NCBI GenBank assembly: GCA_964567785.1
Contig: CAZMOK010000019.1
Span: 1 to 52,446, forward strand
Length of the DNA: 52,446 bases
From: CAZMOK01 sp964567785
GTDB lineage: Bacteria; Bacteroidota; Bacteroidia; Bacteroidales; JAGOPY01
Direction: 5' to 3'
Shown: in pieces, positions 7,781 through 16,772 of the stretch
Numbering within the stretch: position 1 is the stretch's first letter
Layout: every line of letters starts with the position of its first letter
Notes under the pieces: generated by a model
The model's database searches: none
The model's input: the letters and a program-made list of their open reading frames with translations, nothing else
Told to the model about the DNA's origin: nothing
Translations under genes and position numbers: made by a program

Positions 7781-9136
7781 ATGGCACTTAAAAGCATAAA
7801 TCCTTATAACGGGGAGATAATAAAAGATCATCACGAATGGGAACCGGAAGAGGTAAAGCAGGCAATTGAAAGGTCTGATAAAGTTTTCATGACCTGGAAA
7901 AAGTTCTCTTTTGAAGAGAGGAAGAATATTCTTATAAACGCTTCCGGGCTCTTGGAAAGGAATAAAGACGAATATGCCGCGCTGATCACGACGGAAATGG
8001 GAAAACCCATTGGTGAGGCAGAGGCCGAAGTGCTTAAATGCGCCTGGGTTTGCCGGTATTACGCCGAAAACGGGGAGAAATTCCTTGAGAAGGAAGTGAT
8101 AGCGACTGATGCTTTGAAAAGTTACGTGGTTTTTGAACCTCTTGGCACCATACTGGCCGTTATGCCCTGGAATTTTCCCTTCTGGCAGGTATTCAGGTTT
8201 TTAGCCCCCACCCTAATGGCCGGGAACACAGCACTTCTTAAGCATGCCTCAAATGTGCAGGGATGTGCATCGGCCATCGAAAACCTGATGCTGAAAGCGG
8301 GCCTGCCGGGATCCGTATTTCAGAATATCCCCGTGTCGAGCAGCCAGGTGGCGGGCATTATCGACAACCCTGCTGTAAAAGCTGTGAGCCTGACGGGAAG
8401 TGAAGCGGCAGGAATTGATGTGGCTGTTACAGCGTCCCGAAATATCAAGAAATCACTGCTGGAGCTTGGTGGCAGTAATGCATTCATTGTGCTTGACGAC
8501 GCCGACCTCGACAAGGCAGTTGAAACCGGAGTGAAGGCCAGGATGATGAACACCGGCCAGAGTTGTATTGCAGCGAAAAGATTCATCGTAAGTAAAAATG
8601 TTTTCGAGGAGTTCAGGAAAAAGATCGTAACGGAAGTGAAGGCGCTGGTAGTTGGTGATCCCATGGATCCTGCTACCGATATAGGACCACTTTCATCAGA
8701 AAAGCAGGCAATCGAGGTGGAAAAGCAACTTAAAAGATCGGTCGGGATGGGTGTGGAGCTCATAACAGGGGGTGACCGGACGGGCTGTTTCATTGCGCCT
8801 GCAGTACTGGCAGGTGCCAGGCCCGGAATGCCCGTAATGGACGAGGAGGTTTTCGGACCTGTTCTTTCCATTTGCGTTGTCAGCGATGAAAAGGAAGCCG
8901 TTATTATGGCGAATAAAACAACTTTCGGACTGGGGGCGACAATATTCACTGAAGATACCGAAAAGGGCGAAAGACTTGCAAAAGAAATAGAGGACGGTGC
9001 CGTTTTTATTAATGAGCTGGTAAAATCTGACCCAAGACTGCCATTCGGGGGCACAAAGAGGTCAGGATATGGCAGGGAATTGTCGAAGCAGGGTATCCAT
9101 GAATTCGTAAACGTTAAAACTATTTTTATTAAATAA
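7781..9136 (+). CDS. NAD(P)-dependent aldehyde dehydrogenase (succinate-semialdehyde type)
   Basis: This 451-residue enzyme oxidises an aldehyde, probably succinate semialdehyde, to the acid. The family active site is complete: Asn131 in MPWNFPFW, Glu228 in ELGGSNAF and the nucleophile Cys262 in NTGQSCIAAKR. The N-terminus SINPYNGEII is typical of the short GabD/Sad-like branch, which supports the ATG at 7781. The stop codon overlaps the next gene (TAATG), so the thioredoxin-like gene downstream is translationally coupled. The physiological aldehyde is inferred from family resemblance only. Confidence 0.88.
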   Translation: MALKSINPYNGEIIKDHHEWEPEEVKQAIERSDKVFMTWKKFSFEERKNILINASGLLERNKDEYAALITTEMGKPIGEAEAEVLKCAWVCRYYAENGEKFLEKEVIATDALKSYVVFEPLGTILAVMPWNFPFWQVFRFLAPTLMAGNTALLKHASNVQGCASAIENLMLKAGLPGSVFQNIPVSSSQVAGIIDNPAVKAVSLTGSEAAGIDVAVTASRNIKKSLLELGGSNAFIVLDDADLDKAVETGVKARMMNTGQSCIAAKRFIVSKNVFEEFRKKIVTEVKALVVGDPMDPATDIGPLSSEKQAIEVEKQLKRSVGMGVELITGGDRTGCFIAPAVLAGARPGMPVMDEEVFGPVLSICVVSDEKEAVIMANKTTFGLGATIFTEDTEKGERLAKEIEDGAVFINELVKSDPRLPFGGTKRSGYGRELSKQGIHEFVNVKTIFIK

Positions 9137-10551
9137 TGATGACCAGTAAAATAGTATTTATTGATAATGCAAGATCAGGTATATTGATACTTGCTCTCTT
9201 GCTCATAGTTTTAGCCTCTTCATCTCTTACGGCTCAGGACCGGGATGTTTATGAAATCGATCTTCAGGTTGACGGCCTGAGCGGTACGGGTATTTACCTG
9301 GTGGAGTACTACGGGCATGACAGAATGAGAGTTGACTCCCTGGTACTCGATGAGCAGGGGAAAGGCACCTTCGAAATGGGTTTGGCTTATCAGCCTGGGA
9401 TGTACCGCCTTGAGGTAAACAGGAAGCAGGGTCTTGATGTGATCTTCAACAATGAGGATGTGAGCATGAGCGTGAACAGGCATTTCTGGCTCGACTCGGT
9501 TGAAGTCCATAGATCACTGGAGAATAAAGTGTTCTACGATTACATTGCTGCAAAGAACAGTTATGGCAACAGGTTGTCGCTTCTAGAACAGATAGTGATG
9601 TATTACCCCCAGGGTGAAGATTTCTATCAAGTGGCAGAAAAAGAATACTTAAAACTTGAGAAAGAGTACAGTTCATATCTAGATTCAGTCTTTCAAATCG
9701 AAGATATCACCGTTGCGCCGGTCATCATGCGTTGGGACCAACTTCCCGATCTCGAGGTAAGGGAAATGGATCCCGACATGAGGGACTTTTACAAAAAACA
9801 TTATTTCGAAAGCGTAAGCAACAGTGATACTGTTATGATCCGTACCCCTGTCCTGCCTGTCAGGATAATCGATTATCTCTCCCTTTACGTGATGCCGGGG
9901 ACTTCAAGAGAGTCGCAGGAAAAAGAGTTCATTGCCGGGGTGGATGCCCTTATGGAATGGTGTTCCGGAAACAATTCGATGCAGGAGGTGGTCATCAACT
10001 ACCTGATCGACGGATTTCAGATGTATGGCTTTGAGAAGGTGATGACGCATCTTGTGGAAAATTATGTGCTCGACAATACTTGTGTGAGCGACCAGGAGCA
10101 GGAAAAGCTCAGGTTTCGTATTGAAGGGTTTAAGAAAATGGCCAAAGGGAAAAAAGTGCCGGATTTTGAACTGAAGAACACAGAGGGGGTGCCTTTGCGA
10201 TTATCAGCCCAGGAAAAAGACTATACCCTTATCGTTTTCTGGTCGAGCTGGTGCCCTCATTGTTCCGACATGATGCCCGGGCTCAATGATCTCTATGATG
10301 AATATGGCAGTGAAGTGGAATTTGTGGGTGTTTCGGTTGATAACAGCAGAAAAGACTGGTTAGAAGCGGTGGAGGATAAGCAGGTAGACTGGCCCAATGT
10401 TGCCGAGCTAAAGGGATGGGACGGGAAAACAGCAACTGAATATTATGTATATGCTACTCCCACCCTTTTCCTTGTGAACAGTGATCTTGAGATTATTGCC
10501 AAACCGGGTGGCCTGGATGAACTGTCGGAAGAACTGAAGAAACTGGAATGA
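9136..10551 (+). CDS. Exported TlpA-like thioredoxin-domain protein
   Basis: This 471-residue protein has an N-terminal hydrophobic segment (about residues 14-34, GILILALLLIVLASSSLTAQ) that looks like a signal peptide or lipid-free anchor. A beta-rich N-terminal domain (DUF4369-like, residues ~37-130), a helical middle region and a C-terminal thioredoxin fold with active site WCPHC (near residue 376) follow. Bacteroidetes proteins of this design act in the periplasm as thiol oxidoreductases. The cis-proline is present in YATPTLFLV. It overlaps the aldehyde dehydrogenase gene by 1 nt. The client proteins are unknown. Confidence 0.88.
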   Translation: MMTSKIVFIDNARSGILILALLLIVLASSSLTAQDRDVYEIDLQVDGLSGTGIYLVEYYGHDRMRVDSLVLDEQGKGTFEMGLAYQPGMYRLEVNRKQGLDVIFNNEDVSMSVNRHFWLDSVEVHRSLENKVFYDYIAAKNSYGNRLSLLEQIVMYYPQGEDFYQVAEKEYLKLEKEYSSYLDSVFQIEDITVAPVIMRWDQLPDLEVREMDPDMRDFYKKHYFESVSNSDTVMIRTPVLPVRIIDYLSLYVMPGTSRESQEKEFIAGVDALMEWCSGNNSMQEVVINYLIDGFQMYGFEKVMTHLVENYVLDNTCVSDQEQEKLRFRIEGFKKMAKGKKVPDFELKNTEGVPLRLSAQEKDYTLIVFWSSWCPHCSDMMPGLNDLYDEYGSEVEFVGVSVDNSRKDWLEAVEDKQVDWPNVAELKGWDGKTATEYYVYATPTLFLVNSDLEIIAKPGGLDELSEELKKLE

Positions 10552-10564
10552 ATTGTAAGAGGGG

Positions 10565-11869
10565 TTACAACCGTGTAATTTCTGCGCCGATTTTCCTTAA
10601 TCTTTCATCTATTTTCTGGTAACCGCGGTCTATCTGTTCTATATTGTGGATAATGCTCCGGCCTTCGGCCGAAAGGGCTGCTATCAGCAGGGCAACACCG
10701 GCGCGTATGTCGGGCGAAACCATTTCGATCCCCCTTAGGAGATGCTGGCGGTTGAGGCCAATGACCGTAGCCCGGTGAGGGTCGCAAAGAATGATCTGGG
10801 CACCCATATCAATCAGTTTATCGACAAAGAACAGACGGCTTTCAAACATTTTCTGGTGTACCAGCACACTTCCTTTTGCCTGTGTAGCAACAACCAGCAC
10901 GATACTTATGAGATCGGGGGTGAAGCCCGGCCATGGAGCGTCGGCGACTGTCATGATCGAGCCGTCCATGAAGGTTTCCACGAAGTATTCGTTGTGTTCG
11001 GGGATCTGTATGTCGTTGCCTTTCTGAGTGATAGTGATCCCAAGCCTTCTGAAAACTTCCGGTATCAGACCCAGTGTATCGAGCTGTACGTTCTTTATCA
11101 GAATGTCTGACCGGGTCATGGCAGCAAGGCCGATGAAGCTTCCCACTTCGATCATATCGGGCATCAGCGTATGCTCGCATCCGCCCAGGTAATCCACCCC
11201 TTCTATCGTAAGCAGGTTTGAGCCTACACCACTGATATTGGCGCCCATGCTGTTGAGCATCCGGCAAAGTTGAAGCAGATAAGGTTCGCAGGCTGCATTG
11301 AATATAGTTGTAGTGCCCCTTGCCATAGTGGCAGCCATCACTATGTTCGCAGTTCCGGTAACCGAGGCCTCGTCCAGCAACATATAAGTTCCTTTGAGCG
11401 ATGAGGCTTCTATCTGGTAAAGTTGCTCTTTGGCGATGAAATTAAACTTTGCACCAAGGTTCCTCAACCCTGTAAAATGAGTGTCGAGCCTCCGCCGGCC
11501 TATCTTGTCACCACCGGGCTGCGGCAGGTAAGCGAGGTTGTACCGCGCCACCAGCGGACCCAGAAGCATTACAGAGCCCCTGAGCCTTGAGCCCCTTTCC
11601 CTAAAATCGGCTGATTTGAGGTAATCAAGGTCAATTTCTCCTGCCTGGAAAGTGTAATCAGTATCGTTGTGCCTGGTTACCGAAACACCCATTTCCCTCA
11701 GCAGGTTGATCAGAATATTGACATCCCTTATATCGGGTATATTATTGATCCTGACTTTTTCAGGAGTAAGAAGGGTTGCACAGATTACCTGGAGGGCTTC
11801 ATTCTTGGCCCCCTGTGGTATTATTTCACCGGATAGTTTATTATTCCCCGATATGGAGAAAGAGCCCAT
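10565..11869 (-). CDS. murA: UDP-N-acetylglucosamine 1-carboxyvinyltransferase, Asp-type
   Basis: MurA transfers enolpyruvate from PEP to UDP-GlcNAc, the first committed step of peptidoglycan synthesis. At 434 residues it is somewhat longer than E. coli MurA. The UDP-sugar-binding Lys22 is present (AKNEAL). The loop that carries catalytic Cys115 in E. coli (PGGCxIG) reads PGGDKIGRRRLD, so the residue is Asp121. Cys-to-Asp MurA is known from mycobacteria and chlamydiae, where it remains active and resists fosfomycin. The ATG overlaps the stop of the DUF4290 gene by 1 nt. Confidence 0.95.
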   Translation of the reverse strand: MGSFSISGNNKLSGEIIPQGAKNEALQVICATLLTPEKVRINNIPDIRDVNILINLLREMGVSVTRHNDTDYTFQAGEIDLDYLKSADFRERGSRLRGSVMLLGPLVARYNLAYLPQPGGDKIGRRRLDTHFTGLRNLGAKFNFIAKEQLYQIEASSLKGTYMLLDEASVTGTANIVMAATMARGTTTIFNAACEPYLLQLCRMLNSMGANISGVGSNLLTIEGVDYLGGCEHTLMPDMIEVGSFIGLAAMTRSDILIKNVQLDTLGLIPEVFRRLGITITQKGNDIQIPEHNEYFVETFMDGSIMTVADAPWPGFTPDLISIVLVVATQAKGSVLVHQKMFESRLFFVDKLIDMGAQIILCDPHRATVIGLNRQHLLRGIEMVSPDIRAGVALLIAALSAEGRSIIHNIEQIDRGYQKIDERLRKIGAEITRL

Positions 11870-12480
11870 TACCTTCTTTTACCGTTTCTTTGACCTCCCG
11901 GACCCGACTTGGATTTCTTCTTGGAGCTGCGGAGGATCTCATTTGTATGGTTGAGCTGAAGGTCTTCATTTGCCTTGATCCTATCGTTACTCAGCTCTTC
12001 AAGGTTCTCAAAGATAAGACGGTCGTCAACAGAGTTCCTGTTCCAGGTCAGGTATGACTTTTTGAGATGGTTGGCAATGATCTTGACCAATGCATCCTTT
12101 TCCGGGCCTTCCGGGTATTCGGCAGCTTTTTTTATGACCTTCTCAATATTCCTTCCGTAATGACGGTATTTGAAATCAACTTCTGAATAGCTGAGAGGCT
12201 TGGGCCTGGCTTGAAGTACATCCTTATTCGGTGGAGGATAGGGTGAATCAATATCCAGCCTGAAATCTGAGATAATGTAAAGATGGTCCCAGAGCTTTTG
12301 TTTCATATCGCCCGATTCTTTTCCTTTAGGGGTCATCTGGCCCATAATGTTTACGATCAGGTAGGCAAAGCGGGTCCTCTCGTTCCGATCCTCGATAGCA
12401 ATGCACTGCTCGATCATTTTCTGGATGTTCCTGCCGTATTCAGGGATCACGAGCTTATTACGTTGTGTATTGTATTCCAT
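11869..12480 (-). CDS. DUF4290 family protein
   Basis: This conserved protein of Bacteroidetes has no known function. It is about 203 residues, mostly helical and charged, with a very basic, disordered-looking C-terminus (KKKSKSGPGGQRNGKRR). A motif is repeated near the N-terminus and in the middle (EYGRNIQKMIEQC and HYGRNIEKVIKKA), which suggests an internal duplication. I place the start at ATG 12480 (MEYNTQRNKL); an in-frame TTG lies two codons upstream. Coupling to murA (1-nt overlap) hints at a cell-envelope or cell-cycle role, but that is only inference. Confidence 0.88.
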   Translation of the reverse strand: MEYNTQRNKLVIPEYGRNIQKMIEQCIAIEDRNERTRFAYLIVNIMGQMTPKGKESGDMKQKLWDHLYIISDFRLDIDSPYPPPNKDVLQARPKPLSYSEVDFKYRHYGRNIEKVIKKAAEYPEGPEKDALVKIIANHLKKSYLTWNRNSVDDRLIFENLEELSNDRIKANEDLQLNHTNEILRSSKKKSKSGPGGQRNGKRR

Positions 12481-12575
12481 TGACAATGATTGTTTAACAG
12501 CTCCGGGGTAATTACGAAGATTTTATGAAAATATTGTTCAGGTGGTACCGGATCTGGATAATTTTCTTTCGCCGA

Positions 12576-12583
12576 CAAAGATA
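12576..12583 (-). promoter_or_regulatory. Bacteroidetes -7 box (TATCTTTG) upstream of DUF4290-murA
   Basis: On the minus strand TATCTTTG matches TAnnTTTG. It would give a leader of about 85 nt. The expected -33 TTTG is missing: the position 19-21 nt upstream falls in the first unit of heptad array 3. Confidence 0.45.
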
Positions 12584-12600
12584 CAAACTTATTTTTATTC

Positions 12601-12628
12601 GTGAGCCGTGAGTCGTGAGTCGTGAATC
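12601..12628. repeat. Heptanucleotide-period array 3 (4 units)
   Basis: Four 7-nt units, GTGAGTC with single-base variants (GTGAGCC, GTGAATC), in the spacer between the helicase stop and the DUF4290 start. It covers the expected -33 region of the DUF4290-murA promoter. Confidence 0.85.
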
Positions 12629-12642
12629 GGACATAATACTAC

Positions 12643-12666
12643 TCCTATTCCTGATCCTAATCCTAT
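12643..12666. repeat. Hexanucleotide array at the 3' end of the helicase gene (4 units)
   Basis: Four units of the form TCCTNN (TCCTAT, TCCTGA, TCCTAA, TCCTAT). The last unit overlaps the TAG stop codon of the helicase gene (12663-12665). The TCCT core is the same as in the repeats at the assembly gap (TCCTAC, TCCTGT). Confidence 0.8.
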
Positions 12667-14951
12667 TCAACTATCTTCAGCTTTGCGAACTTCAGCAATA
12701 GCTGTTTCTGTCCTACGCTCGGGAAGAATACTGTGGCCTTTTCGCTGCCTCCGTATCCTTCTATATGAAGTACCTTCCCATGGCCGAATTTCTGGTGTTC
12801 TACCTGCATTCCTGCTTTGATCCCCTTCGGGGAGGTATACGCGTCCGGCCGGCCATTGCTTTCATTTTTATCGATTTTGCGGAGGTTCTTTTTCTTGATG
12901 TCCGGTATGTCACCCGGTTTGAGGTTATCAGAAGATCCTGACCTGCCCGGCCTTCCGGGTATGGGCACCTTGTGTGGTGTTTCAAGAAACTCCTCCTCTA
13001 TTTCATCAATAAAACGGCTGGGTTCGCAAATGGTGAGGTCGCCCCAGCGGTACCTGTGATCGGCATACGAAATGGTGAGCATTTTTTCGGCCCGTGTAAC
13101 TGCAACATAGAAAAGCCTTCTCTCTTCTTCCAGGTCGGTCCGGCTGTTCAACGACTGAATGGAGGGGAAGAGATTTTCCTCCAGCCCGACAACATAAACA
13201 TAAGGGAATTCAAGCCCCTTTGCTGCATGGATGGTCATCAATGAAACATGGTCCGGGTTTTCCTTGTCTTTCTCGTCGGCATCCGTCAGCAATGCAATAT
13301 CCTGCAGGAACTCTGATAAACGCCTTTTGCCGGCAGTATTTTCCCTTTCTTCGGTTTCAGGTGCAGGTTGCTCAGTGAATTCCTTGATGGCATTCAGCAA
13401 CTCCTCAATATTCTCATACCTGCTCAGCCCTTCCGGTGTCTGGTCTTCGTACAGGTCTTTCAATATACCCGAGGAACTGGCAATATGCCTGGCAAGCTCA
13501 TATGCATCCTTTTTATCCTGCAATGCGCCGAAACTCTTGATCATAGTGGAGAAGGAAGCCAGTCTCGACCTTGTCCCGGAATTGACGGGAAGCTGATATT
13601 TCATGGGGTCTTCCACTATTTCAAAAAGGCTGGTACCCTGCCGGCCCGCCGTTACGGTGATCTTTTCGGTAGTGGTTTTGCCGATACCTCTTGCAGGATA
13701 GTTGATTACCCTCATCAGTGCCTCTTCGTCCTTCGGATTAACTGTCAGCCTGAAATAGGCCAGCAGGTCCTTGATCTCCTTTCTTTGGTAAAAGGAAAGC
13801 CCGCCGTAAATTCTATAAGGTATGTTCAGTTTTCTCAGCGATTCCTCAAACGACCTCGACTGAGCGTTGGTGCGGTAAAGGATTGCAAAGGCGTTGTTGC
13901 CTATGCGTTCATTCATTTTTGTTTCGAAGATCGAATTCACGACCAGGATGCCTTCCTCGGTATCACTGTTGGCACGCAGAAGCCGTATTTTCAAACCTTC
14001 GTCGTTATCGGTCCAAACTTTTTTGAAGATCTGATCCTTATTTATAGCTATGACGCTGTTGGCTGCATTTACAATGTTTTTTGTGGAACGGTAGTTCTGT
14101 TCCAGCTTGAAGATCTTGTAATCGGGGTAGTCAGATTTGAAATTGAGTATGTTCCTTATGTTAGCGCCCCTGAAGGCATAAATGCTCTGGGCATCGTCGC
14201 CCACTACCGTGATATTCTCATCGTTTGCAGCAAGTTTCTTAATGATCATGTACTGCGCGATATTCGTGTCCTGGTACTCGTCGACCAGGATATACCTGAA
14301 CTTGTGCTGGTACTTATGGAGCATTTCGGGAAAGTGCTCGAGAAGAAGGTATGTATTGAAGAGTAGGTCGTCGAAATCCATGGCATCGGCCTTTTTAAGC
14401 CTTTTGTTATATGTGGTGTAGATCTGGCCTATATGCGGCTTGCCACTCATGCGGTTGGCCGACTGGATCTCGGGGTCGTCGTTGTATTGAACAGGTGCGA
14501 TGAGATTGTTCTTTGCCATCGATATCTTGTGATGGACAAAATTGGGTGTGTAGACTTTCTTATCGAGGTCCATTTCCTTAATTATCGTTCGAAGCAGCTT
14601 CCTCGAATCTTCTGTGTCATAGATCGAATAATTGGATGTATAGCCCAGCTTGTTCCCTTCAATCCTCAGTATCCTGGCAAAAATGGAATGGAAGGTGCCC
14701 ATCCAGACGTTCCTGGCCTCTCCACCCACAAGGGTAGTGATCCGCTCTTTCATCTCCCTGGCGGCCTTGTTTGTAAAAGTCAGCGCGAGTATGTTAAAAG
14801 GATCGATACCAAGATGGACCAGGTATGCAACTTTATAGGTCAGGACCCTGGTCTTTCCCGAACCGGCGCCTGCAATCACCATGGACGGACCGTTGATGTT
14901 CAGTACTGCTTTTTGCTGTGCTTCGTTCAGTTGTTTAAGGAATTCAGCCAA
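12663..14951 (-). CDS. pcrA: ATP-dependent DNA helicase PcrA/UvrD
   Basis: This superfamily 1A 3'-5' helicase acts in nucleotide excision repair and in clearing replication forks; 762 residues is normal. Walker A is AGAGSGKTR (residues 27-35), motif II is VDEYQDTN, motif III contains GDDAQSIYAFRGA, motif IV QNYRST and motif V/VI VALTRAEK-like (VAVTRAEKML). The C-terminus has the small Tudor-like domain of PcrA (GMQVEHQKFGHGKVLHIEG), which binds RNA polymerase in homologues. The start codon is 11 nt downstream of the radical SAM gene, so it is probably the last gene of that operon. Confidence 0.95.
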   Translation of the reverse strand: MAEFLKQLNEAQQKAVLNINGPSMVIAGAGSGKTRVLTYKVAYLVHLGIDPFNILALTFTNKAAREMKERITTLVGGEARNVWMGTFHSIFARILRIEGNKLGYTSNYSIYDTEDSRKLLRTIIKEMDLDKKVYTPNFVHHKISMAKNNLIAPVQYNDDPEIQSANRMSGKPHIGQIYTTYNKRLKKADAMDFDDLLFNTYLLLEHFPEMLHKYQHKFRYILVDEYQDTNIAQYMIIKKLAANDENITVVGDDAQSIYAFRGANIRNILNFKSDYPDYKIFKLEQNYRSTKNIVNAANSVIAINKDQIFKKVWTDNDEGLKIRLLRANSDTEEGILVVNSIFETKMNERIGNNAFAILYRTNAQSRSFEESLRKLNIPYRIYGGLSFYQRKEIKDLLAYFRLTVNPKDEEALMRVINYPARGIGKTTTEKITVTAGRQGTSLFEIVEDPMKYQLPVNSGTRSRLASFSTMIKSFGALQDKKDAYELARHIASSSGILKDLYEDQTPEGLSRYENIEELLNAIKEFTEQPAPETEERENTAGKRRLSEFLQDIALLTDADEKDKENPDHVSLMTIHAAKGLEFPYVYVVGLEENLFPSIQSLNSRTDLEEERRLFYVAVTRAEKMLTISYADHRYRWGDLTICEPSRFIDEIEEEFLETPHKVPIPGRPGRSGSSDNLKPGDIPDIKKKNLRKIDKNESNGRPDAYTSPKGIKAGMQVEHQKFGHGKVLHIEGYGGSEKATVFFPSVGQKQLLLKFAKLKIVE

Positions 14952-14962
14952 AATAAGTTGCT

Positions 14963-15898
14963 TTATAGATTTTCAATCACCGGGGCATACCCGTTTTCGA
15001 GTTTCCTGCACTCTTTCAAGTAGGTTTCAACATATTGTCCGCAATTGCTCCCGATGGTATTCTCTTCCCATTCGCCAATGCTGACAATGACTTCGTAACC
15101 GGCATCCCTGATCCGGTCGATAACCGGATGGTCTTCATTCCCCTTTGTCAATACCGATTTTAGCTTGTTTTCACTTGCCTTGAAAGTCGGGTTCATGGGT
15201 GTTATTTTAATAAGGAAGATGTCCGGGTGGAAATGCTTGCCAAGCACCTTCTCATCTATTATTGTATCTTCGGTAAGGGCAAAATTGAGGGTGATTTTCC
15301 TGCCCCCCGGGTCATAGAATTCTTTTCCGTAAGCGGCTATCCGGGAAAGATCATGTTTCTTTACCGGTATCAGCCTGTCCCTTTGAGATGTATCGGTTGA
15401 ATGCAGTGAAAACTGCAACTGGAATTCATGGCGGAAATGTTGCTTTTTGATCCTGAACAGCCTTTCGAAGAAGGGGTCTGTACCCAGGGGGGCAACCGTC
15501 GATAATGAGGGGATGAGTTCAGGTACCGCATATCTGCTGCTTAGTTCATCCAGTGCATCCAGTACACCAGGATTGAATGAAGGCTCACCCATCCTGGAGA
15601 ACTGTATCTTGAATTTTTTCGTTCCGATCTTTCCCCCGTTAAATTTATGTGATATTGCGTGGTCTATCTGAAAGAACATTTCTTCGGGGGTCAGTTTCCC
15701 GGCATAATTACCGCCTGCGTCACAGAAACTGCAATCAACAGGGCAGCCGTAAAGGGTCGAAATAATGACCACCCATTTGTCCTCAAAGGAAAAAGGAGGC
15801 TGCACCGATTCAACGAATTCCACGGGCCTGCCTTTGCCGGTCTCTGCTATGAAAACAGTGGCTATTTTATTTAGCTGGGTTCTTTTAATGACTTTCAT
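14963..15898 (-). CDS. RlmN/Cfr-like radical SAM protein lacking the N-terminal domain
   Basis: A 311-residue radical SAM protein with the cluster motif CPVDCSFC (Cys52, Cys56, Cys59). Several RlmN/Cfr landmarks are present: FSRMGEPSFNP (family MGMGEP), SLHSTDTSQRDRLIP (family SLHAxND..R..LMP) and a C-terminal Cys286 in SNCGQYV, which matches the methyl-carrying cysteine of RlmN/Cfr. It lacks the ~90-residue N-terminal RNA-binding region of RlmN, and the second methyl-transfer cysteine (seven residues before the cluster in RlmN) is Ile45. It is therefore probably not a standard 23S rRNA methyltransferase. It overlaps the upstream flavoprotein gene by 14 nt. Function is unknown; RNA or small-molecule modification are both possible. 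Confidence 0.8.
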   Translation of the reverse strand: MKVIKRTQLNKIATVFIAETGKGRPVEFVESVQPPFSFEDKWVVIISTLYGCPVDCSFCDAGGNYAGKLTPEEMFFQIDHAISHKFNGGKIGTKKFKIQFSRMGEPSFNPGVLDALDELSSRYAVPELIPSLSTVAPLGTDPFFERLFRIKKQHFRHEFQLQFSLHSTDTSQRDRLIPVKKHDLSRIAAYGKEFYDPGGRKITLNFALTEDTIIDEKVLGKHFHPDIFLIKITPMNPTFKASENKLKSVLTKGNEDHPVIDRIRDAGYEVIVSIGEWEENTIGSNCGQYVETYLKECRKLENGYAPVIENL

Positions 15899-16772
15899 GG
15901 AAAATGACCATTGCTGTTCTTATGCCTTCTCCTGCTGCGATGGTTGCCTGGCGGTATCGCCCCCCCTTAACATCACCGATGAAGAATAGTTTTCCGTCAG
16001 AAACAAGCTTCTCTTTTATATCTGAAACACATGGATCTATGAAGCCGGATGCCGGTACTCTTCCGGTTGCAAAAATAAGGCAATCGCAGCAATAATTTAC
16101 CGTTGAGTTTTCAACATTGAAAGAAAGTTCCAGCCTGGCATATTCATGCTCAACATCTATATTTATCAGTTCGTGGTTTTCGTTATAATCAATATCCCGG
16201 TCCTTTTTAAGCCGCTGGTGTAGTAGCGGCAAGGCCCTCACATTCGTTCCGCGGTTGAAAACCGAAACCTTATTGCCTTTCCGGGAGAGGTTTATGGCAT
16301 AGTCGAATGCCGCATCCCCTGCACCAATTATCGCAATATTCTTTTCAGATGAGTCTTTGAGTTCTTTTATACCATAATTTATAAGGGGGTTTTCCAGTGT
16401 GCTTTCCGGGGCTATCGCCGGTATAACGGGACGGGTACCACTGGCCACTACAACGGTGGCTGCGGTTGTTCTGCCGCTTTCTGTAAAGATTGTATATTCA
16501 CCATCAGTGTAGGAGACATTCACAACCTCTTCATAAATGATCTCTATACCTGAATTTTTAAGGTGTTGCTTTAACCTTGAGATGAGGTCTTCGGCAAGGA
16601 TGCCTTCCGGGAATCCCGGGTAATTCTCAACTACCGAAGCGTTATGAAGCAACCCTCCCGGTTCCTCTTTTTCGAAGATGACCGGATTGATACCGTGCCT
16701 TTTGAGCTGTATGGCACAGGAAATGCCGGCAGGACCGGCACCGATTATTGCCACTTTTTTTTCAGGGATCAT
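15885..16772 (-). CDS. Thioredoxin reductase-like FAD/NAD(P) oxidoreductase without CxxC
   Basis: A 295-residue two-dinucleotide-binding flavoprotein. The FAD motif is GAGPAGISCA (residues 11-20) with VENYPGFPEGI (TrxR-like), the NADPH motif is GAGDAAFDYA (150-159) with FNRG, and the C-terminal FAD motif is GDVKGGRYRQATIAAGEG. In thioredoxin reductase the redox disulfide CxxC sits just before the NADPH motif; here that stretch is YGIKELKDSS with no cysteine. It cannot reduce thioredoxin in the normal way and resembles ferredoxin/flavodoxin-type reductases of the same fold. Overlaps of 11 nt (upstream) and 14 nt (downstream) couple it to its neighbours. A role as electron donor to the radical SAM protein is plausible inference. 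Confidence 0.82.
   Translation of the reverse strand: MIPEKKVAIIGAGPAGISCAIQLKRHGINPVIFEKEEPGGLLHNASVVENYPGFPEGILAEDLISRLKQHLKNSGIEIIYEEVVNVSYTDGEYTIFTESGRTTAATVVVASGTRPVIPAIAPESTLENPLINYGIKELKDSSEKNIAIIGAGDAAFDYAINLSRKGNKVSVFNRGTNVRALPLLHQRLKKDRDIDYNENHELINIDVEHEYARLELSFNVENSTVNYCCDCLIFATGRVPASGFIDPCVSDIKEKLVSDGKLFFIGDVKGGRYRQATIAAGEGIRTAMVIFHESH

Noticed and set aside
8320..9054. Long minus-strand open frame opposite the aldehyde dehydrogenase gene
   Set aside because: Antisense shadow of a clear enzyme gene, Ser/Thr-rich with no domain signal.
13368..14366. Long plus-strand open frame opposite the helicase gene
   Set aside because: It is a shadow frame of pcrA with no recognisable domain; the helicase motifs on the minus strand are unmistakable.
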